Positions 57,440-64,000 of a stretch of 64,000 bases of DNA are shown in pieces. The first letter of the stretch is position 1, and every line of letters starts with the position of its first letter. The stretch is from Cricetomys ansorgei (lineage: Eukaryota; Chordata; Mammalia; Rodentia; Nesomyidae): contig JAMJFZ010000289.1 of assembly GCA_026225945.1 (NCBI GenBank), positions 4,337,001-4,401,000 on the forward strand, given 5' to 3'. The notes under the pieces are model-generated. The model was not told the DNA's origin. It made no database searches and saw only the letters and a list, made by a program, of their open reading frames with translations. The position numbers and the translations under genes are program-made.

Positions 57440-57610
57440 CCATGGACCATTGTTAGTCTATTACAGAGGTCTATAAACAAAGTTTACTTTATCACAACCA
57501 TATCCACATTTTACAGACTATATAGGCTACTTTTCATATCAGAGGCCATAGGGTTGAGTTGAACAGTTGTGAGGAGACTGTTTGCTTTGCAAACATAATT
57601 TATTACACAC
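57440..57610 (+). mobile_element. hAT (MER1-group) DNA transposon remnant
   Basis: 'caaagtttactttatcacaa', 'cagactatataggctacttt', 'tagggttgagttgaacagtt', 'gtgaggagactgtttgcttt' follow the order of a hAT-Charlie-type fossil (gttttattggaacacagcca, tgtctatggctgctttt, agttgagtagttgcaac, gaccatatggcc). Both ends have decayed. Confidence 0.5.
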
Positions 57611-58104
57611 CCTTATGTAGAGTCTTTGAAAATCCTTAAATTATCAAGAACTGCTTCCAGAGCTTAATACTTAAAAGTAAATTAATATTGTTTCTAGCAC
57701 TACCAAAAATGTATTTAAAATAAAAGGTAAAAAAAAATTGGAAAATTATTCAAAGGCTTAACATACTTTATTCCTTTCTTTATCATTGATTTAAATTTTA
57801 AAACAATATTATCATAGGGAAAAATTATGGATTGCTTTGTATTGGAATCCTAAACAAGCATACTGCTAACTTTCACTAGTATTATTTTAAAAGGCGGTGA
57901 CTCTACAATGTAAAAATTCTTCATGATATTTATATAAAGGGAACAATCAAAATGTCACTTGTTTATCCTTTTATTTATTCATAAATTACAAGATATAAAT
58001 AGCAAGTTTTGTTAAAAATCTAATGAATGTGAAAGAATTAGTGGCTATTTCATAAAATTATATGACTGTTCCAGGTTAGAGGATATTTTAGTTTACTTCA
58101 AAAA
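57611..58104. other. Unassigned sequence
   Basis: AT-rich; nothing recognised. Confidence 0.5.
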
Positions 58105-58275
58105 TATAACTCAGACATGACAGTACATGCTTATAATCCCAGCACTTGGGGGAAGTAGATCAGAGGATAACCATGAGCTTGAAACCAGTAGGGACACACC
58201 AACATAAAGATGCTAGCCCAGATGGTAGGGCTACCCAGTGAGACACCATCTCTACAGAAACAGAATAAAACAAAG
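58105..58275 (+). mobile_element. Old B1-like SINE, plus strand
   Basis: 'acatgcttataatcccagca', 'cttgggggaagtagatcaga', 'gagcttgaaaccag', 'gctacccagtgagacaccat' and an A-rich 'aaataaaac'-type end keep the B1/7SL SINE order in sense. An extra segment of about 40 bases in the middle and the high divergence suggest an early member or a small duplication. Confidence 0.65.
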
Positions 58276-58284
58276 CAAAACCTC

Positions 58285-58485
58285 CCCAAGAAGGACTCAT
58301 CAGGTCAAAGTACTTGCCGACAAGTCTCATGGCCTGTGTTTGATCCCTGAAGCCCAAATTGTTGAAAAAAAGAATCCACTTGAAAAAGTTGTCTTCTGAC
58401 CTCCACATGTGTGATTTTGTAAAGGTGTACACACACATGTGCATTACATAAATACATAAATGAATAATAAATATTTTAAAAGATT
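58285..58485 (+). mobile_element. B2/B3-type tRNA-derived SINE, plus strand
   Basis: 'aaggactcatcaggtcaaag', 'tacttgccgacaagtctcat', 'ggcctgtgtttgatccctga', 'gttgtcttctgacctccaca', 'tgtacacacacatgtgcatt' and an AAATAAATAT-rich tail. It directly follows the B1-like copy in the same direction. The pair may have been inserted one after the other into an A-rich tail. Confidence 0.75.
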
Positions 58486-61400
58486 AAGACTCAACCACTC
58501 ACAACAAAGAAACACACCAGAGCTCTGAATGTATACTCTGAAAGTAAGAAATGGTGAAGAAAACTTGTGCAGCATGGCACTTGCTAATTCGGTAATTAGG
58601 ATAGTCGTGTTTCTACATCCTTGCGTTATACTTAGAGTTGGCACCAAACAGGACGTGCATCTCATTCAGAAATGAATTTTTAAGGTGACAGTTTCATAGC
58701 TGTTAAGCATTATCACAATTTGACCCTTGATCCTCACTTTCCAATGATGTATTAAGAACTCTTACGTAAATAAGAACTGTAGTTCTTAGATTTTAAATGT
58801 GTATGATGTTTACTGTGTAATAATAGCTTGTCTGGCATCCTGTACCGTGACAGGGAAGAGCCTCTTCTGCTAACCAGTGTGTGCTCTCTATGCAGGACAT
58901 GTACCCTCCACAGTTCCCAACACATGAGTTCTCTGCAAGGTGAAAATCACCAGTTTAAGCAGTTTGCACAGGTCACTCTTCACTCTCTCCACTGCCCATT
59001 TCCTTCAGTGTGCTCTTACTTTCTCTACTTCTGCCTTGTGCCACTATTAGTTTCGAGTGTGCCTTTGACAAGTGATTTGAATGCCAGCGGCTCCTATTAT
59101 ACTAACTGCTCTGCATATGATTGTTAACACTCAGCTTTCGTCTAATAAAGGAGCTACAGCATTTTGTCCTATGGTAAAATTGTCATTATTTCTATTTTGA
59201 GTTTTCCTGCTCCTGTCTGATTTTCTTTCACAGGGAACTATTTTGCTATTCTGTGTCACCAGCTGTAATGGTGATGATTTGTAACTAACTTCCTTCAGAG
59301 GATGTGCTGTCAGGCTGTTGCAGCAAGCTTCCTTATCATTTAAATGTATACTCTCTTCTTTGCATTTCTGTTTGACTTCGACCATTAGCAGAATTTTCTC
59401 CTCTATTTGTGTTTACTTGCTCCAAAGAAGTGCGCTTTCTGTCACACAATTCCTTGCTTGTTCTGCCCACGCATTTGGAAGTGTCATAATTTGGGAAGGG
59501 AGCTGTGCATACCAGGTTGAGGAGAAAAAAAAAAAACACTATTGAACTGCTTTCCAATCTCTGATTTATTCATGGATTCATCACTAACTACTTATAGAAG
59601 ACACCTAAGGGTGTGCACTCAATGCCCCTTGGGATTAATACCACAGACTAATATGCAACAGGATTCAGAAGGACTGAATTTGCTGAGGACAACTCCCAGG
59701 GGAGCTGAGGAACTGCACAAAGACTCGCAGTTCTAAGAAGAGCTCTTTTCGTTTAACAACTGAGGCGTGGGAACTCAGGGTACCCATCTTGGGATTACAT
59801 CCATGCTAAGATCACGTCACAAACACTGATGTCAAAATTAATACCCAAACTACCAGTCGTGATACTTGTATTTAAACGCACAGCAATGCAATGGTTAGGC
59901 AGGGATGATGTGAAAACTTTTGATGTGGTATAGGAAACAAATATTGATTCTGAAGTATGCCTGGCCTGACTGCTCAGGGAAAGAAAACAAGAAGCCTAGA
60001 GACGAGATGGCATTCTTGCTCATTCTTGGATGGATTTTGAATGGCATATTAGTATTTGTTTTAGTGAAGACCTTGCATACGTGGCCAAGGATGAATTTTC
60101 TGCCCAGAAAAGTAAGGCCATCAGAACAGCTATAACAGCAGGTCTCCTAAGATTATATCATTTATTATCAGACAGGAAAATTCAGCCTTAAGTGGGAAAT
60201 GTGGTGAAAGGAGCTTGCCTACATCATTTTTCCTTTCTCAAATAGGCATTTAGAGTCCCTGTTAGGGTTTAGAACAAAGGTGAACATAGATCAAAGGACA
60301 AGAAGTTCTGAACTTGTATTCAAATAATTATATCAATTAGAACAATATTCCTGTTCAGGTTGGTGAGCGGAAGTAGATTTAAAATGGATATTTTGGAACC
60401 AGAATAGAATCAGAAAAAAGACAGCCAGATGGTGAGGAATCGAAAAACCATGTCTTCTGTTTAATGTTGTCAGAAGGAAATGTGTAGGGGGAACATACTA
60501 AAAACATCTCTCAAATATTTAAAGAATTATCACCTGGAAGAGGAAGCAGATATTTTATAGAAGAAAGAACAAGGAAGAGCAGGCAGAAATTCCTAAGCAA
60601 AAGAAAATTATAGAGAGATACTGTTATGCCAGTAATTAATGAGGTAGGTAAATAAGAATTTTAATTTATTATTGCAAAATGATAAAGGGACTAGAGGAGG
60701 TATCAGTTCCTTGATTGAGACTGAAATGGTATCAACACTAAACAGAAGGCCAGAGAGGGATATGTAGAGAAGCTCTACTTAACTCTGAAATTTTTTGATT
60801 CTACAAGAGAGTTATGTTTAGAAATTTTCTCTGTATTTGGATAGTTTTTCTTGCTTTACAGTCACCCACTAAGTGAATTTCTAATATTTCTCTGTATTCT
60901 TTGAATTATTTTATGCTCAAGTATTTATCCATGGGCAATTTATTCAAATAAAAATTGAGAACCTACAACGTGACAGTCACAAAGTGTAAAGAGTAAGAGA
61001 GATACAAAACAAATTGTCCACATGTCAGTATGCAGGAATAGTTAGTTATGGAAGCTAGGCTACACTATCAGACCAGGCTGAGCCAGCTATTTAAACCTAT
61101 TGGACTCTAGCACTGCTTGGTTGTAGAATCTAAAGGTAAAATTGAAGGAACAGAATATTTTTAAATGCTTCACAAATGAATGTTAAGCACATTAAATGTT
61201 GAGTACCATGAATGTAAAGGCTAGAAAGTATATTTGCCTTGATTACATAGAATATATGAAATGTGTTAGTGGTTCTAGAAAATAGTGAAAAAATTTAGAT
61301 ATAGATGGTAAAGAGAAGAAAAAAGGGCAGAAGATACAAAGATGTTGCAAAAGGTACCAGTGTCTCTCTGTAGATATTATATTCAGAGAATTGTGGCCTA

Positions 61401-64000
61401 AAATTCTTCCAAAGCACTGTGTATAATATGTATTTGTTATACAAAATGAATGAGATGTTTATTATTTTTATGAGTTCCCTGAATTTATGATGATTTTTCT
61501 GAGTTTAATGTGTTTTACTTAAAGTATGGTCAGTGAAAATGGCTTTGTGTGTTAAAGGGAAATAGTGTTGAAATCAGATTGGACATTTCCTAAGTTGCAT
61601 GGCTAGGCAATGTTAAATTCATTGATGATGTGGGATTCACTTCATATGTACAGCCCTGATCTTGTTTTAAATTCACAGAGCGTCACTTACTGTAATGAAT
61701 GTGGGAGTTATTTAGCTACAACAGAATATAAGATGAGAAAGCAAACATGACAGCATTACACTATAATGCAGGCATTCTGGAAGCATTTTTACAACAGGTC
61801 ACATAGAAGTTCGCTCAGATATGAGGACTGAGACCAAATGGCTGGATGGAGGTAATCCCAACACACCTGAAAACCCATGAGCCTACTTAAGGTGCATGCA
61901 TTTTGGGGTGTGGTATTTTGTTTGCTTGTTTTTCTGTTAAGAAACGTCACAAAGAAAGATAAAGGCTTATGTTTTACAGCATGGTTTTGTAGATACTGGA
62001 GATGTACAGCTTTGTGGTTTGTATAGTCAAGAAAATTCACGAGATTTCCAGTACAACTGTGCTTCACTAACCAGATTTTGCCTGGGAACATAGTCCCATT
62101 TACAAATTTCCAAAAGACTGCCGAGGAAGATAAAGCCCTAAGCAACTGTGACTGCCCATTGCTGCTCCCCTGGAATACTGGGCAGAGAGAGAATATAATT
62201 AGTACCCAGATTGAAGAGTACTTTGTAACAAAATTAGGGGGAATTACTGGAAATGAAGCTTGCAAGGCAGACAGAGGTGGCAAGACCTATGAGGCATACT
62301 CTGACAACATTGAAAATAGGAAGAGGCGGCTGTACATACAGCTATAGGACTAGGGAAGTCCTTGAAATGAATACAGAAAGAAACTAAGATTGCACATGTA
62401 TTCTAGAGTTGATGAGGACATGATTTAGTGGCCTTTGCTGGGAATCTAGAGCAGATCATTAGGTCATGTGACTTGTGGGATAGGGAGCAATGATGGGAAG
62501 TGTCATCCCTAGTTCACACAGAGAAAACTGTGGTTGTGAGGATTTTAAAGTGTTTTGTAGGTAGAAATAAACAACACATAGTTTATGGATATTGGAGTAG
62601 TCATCTTAAAATCATAAGAATAATTGTATCTAAATGACAAGATTCTTTGCTATGACTCACTGTTCTATTAATATGGATAAAGTTTAATATAATCCCTAAA
62701 GCCTAATTTTATAAAATTCTCATAATCAATTGGCTCAATATAATTTCATCCCGCATTCTTACCAAGTAAAAGAAAATGAGATAAATAACTTTTATACAGG
62801 AGATTTATTAAAGCCTATGCACCAAGTCGTTTGTAGGTATCACATTCATGATCTGACTTATAAGTAAATAAAGTCATAATGAACACAATAATAGGTAAAA
62901 TATTTGTGTAATATAAAATAATAAGTGCCATGGGAAGTGAATGATTTAATGCACTAAAATTCAAACACTTGCAACTTATTTTTGCCATAGGCTCAATTCA
63001 TTAATAAATGTTTCTTCAGACATAAAGCAAACATTAGTTGCTACAAGTATTTTAAGAAAGAGAATGAACTCTGATTTCATGGTGTTTCTTTACATGGTAA
63101 TAAGCAGTGGGCACTGTGATTCCATGGAAAATTCATACTATTTCCATGTCAACACTTGCATTGATGGAATATTTCTCCAGTGAGAAATATTTCTGCCTTG
63201 AGAGAATGAATTTACAGGTTTGAAGTTTAAGTAGTTTCTCTCATTCCCCTTGTCTTTTCCCTCACTTACGAGAAGAGTTAAAGTGAAAGTTAAGCCATTA
63301 TCTACGTGAAAAGCAATGTCTTAGAAAAAGTGAAGACTAACATGAAATCTCTTAGAGAAACAAAGTAGCCATCATAATTGGAGGCCTTAAGTGGTGCATA
63401 TATCTTAACTGTTCATAGAACTTTGGAATATAATGGTTATAGGTAGATCCCTCACACTACACTGGATCAGAAATAGATGATAAATACATACTATGTAGAG
63501 GAAAGTAGGGTAACCCACTGTTTTTGCTGAATAGCACTGGTATAGAAAGATTTCATTCAAAAATATGCTTTTAAAATGATGGGGTCTTTGTATGTACTTC
63601 AGATTAGTCTCAAGCTCTCTAAGCAATATCAATTATCTATCATTTGAACATGGAATATCTACCTACTTGAACAATTTTTATGCAAGAATTTTTTCATTAT
63701 GTGGATCCTTCTCCAAATATTTGAGAATATGGATTTCATATTTCTGAGACATTGAACTCTTTTTTACGTTTTAATATGTCTTATTAATTCCTCCTATGCA
63801 GGAATATTTCAGCATCTGGGTAAATGTATCTTTCATCTATCCGTGATCACATACTATACACGGTGGATTTCAGAGATGCATGACTAACTTTTCAATCTTC
63901 AAAATTAGAAAAATATGTGTGGCTTTAAAATTGTGGTACATTTGGCTGTGGTCAACACAAGATCTTACACCTAGTGTATAAAAATTCAACTACTATAAAA
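58486..64000. other. Unassigned 5.5-kb stretch
   Basis: The longest stretch without an assignable repeat. It holds an A12 run near 59525-59536 and the window's longest frame (61789-62283, minus, 164 codons, no domain). Bases 59740-59900 keep several CpGs, including 'gatcacgtcac'. Bases 60940-61010 weakly resemble an ancient MIR-like repeat. It may be unique sequence or old decayed repeats. Confidence 0.45.

Noticed and set aside
60940..61010. Weak ancient-repeat likeness ('attgagaacctacaacgtg')
   Set aside because: Suggestive of an old mammalian repeat, but too short to name.
61789..62283. 164-codon minus-strand open frame, the longest in the window
   Set aside because: No recognisable domain, no poly(A) signal or promoter context, and composition like its surroundings. 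One or a few frames of this length are expected by chance in 64 kb.

Overview
This window looks like mammalian intergenic or deep-intronic DNA from a muroid rodent. It is AT-rich, has no CpG island and no long open frame, and carries B1 and B2/B3-type SINEs, rodent LINE-1 3' UTRs, rodent ERV LTRs and many (TG)n/(CA)n tracts. Two B1 copies end in the 'caccactgcccagc' form that I associate with cricetids more than Mus; this is a weak species hint only. I found no protein-coding gene, rRNA or functional tRNA gene that I could support. The longest open frame is 164 codons and has no recognisable domain.

Layout. 0-11 kb: an L1 3' UTR on the minus strand split by a (GGAA)n tract, a B1/ID composite, a B1, compound microsatellites, a MIR, a B2/B3-type SINE and another minus-strand L1 3' UTR. 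11-19 kb: mostly unassigned sequence, with a MIR, a possible protein relic near 15.2-15.6 kb, one L1 3' UTR, one L1 ORF1 3' end on the plus strand and overlapping palindromes at 18.3 kb. 19-24 kb: three related rodent LTRs, one with a B1 inserted in it, plus a second B1. 24-34 kb: long unassigned stretches, a MIR, an MLT1-like LTR, an L1 3' UTR and three B2/B3-type SINEs, two of them inverted to each other.

34.6-40.4 kb is the most structured part. A cluster of four ERVL-like LTRs with internal remnants is followed by a complete non-coding ERVK-type provirus at 38396-40397. That provirus has two LTRs, a tRNA-Lys-like primer site, a polypurine tract and a perfect 6-bp target-site duplication. 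40-64 kb: an old L1 ORF2 fragment, a purine-rich LTR-like block, further SINEs, a (CA)n(GA)n(GACA)n microsatellite, a 1.4-kb antisense L1 covering ORF1/ORF2, an ERV LTR with a perfect hairpin, a MIR, an L1 3' UTR, a hAT remnant and B1/B2-type SINEs. The last 5.5 kb hold nothing I can assign.

Nothing here works as a pathway: the window records layered retrotransposition. Repeat family names come from remembered consensus sequences, not a search. Class-level calls (L1, B1, LTR) are firmer than subfamily names, and repeat edges are approximate except for the 38.4-40.4 kb provirus and the B1 at 19.6 kb, where duplications fix them.
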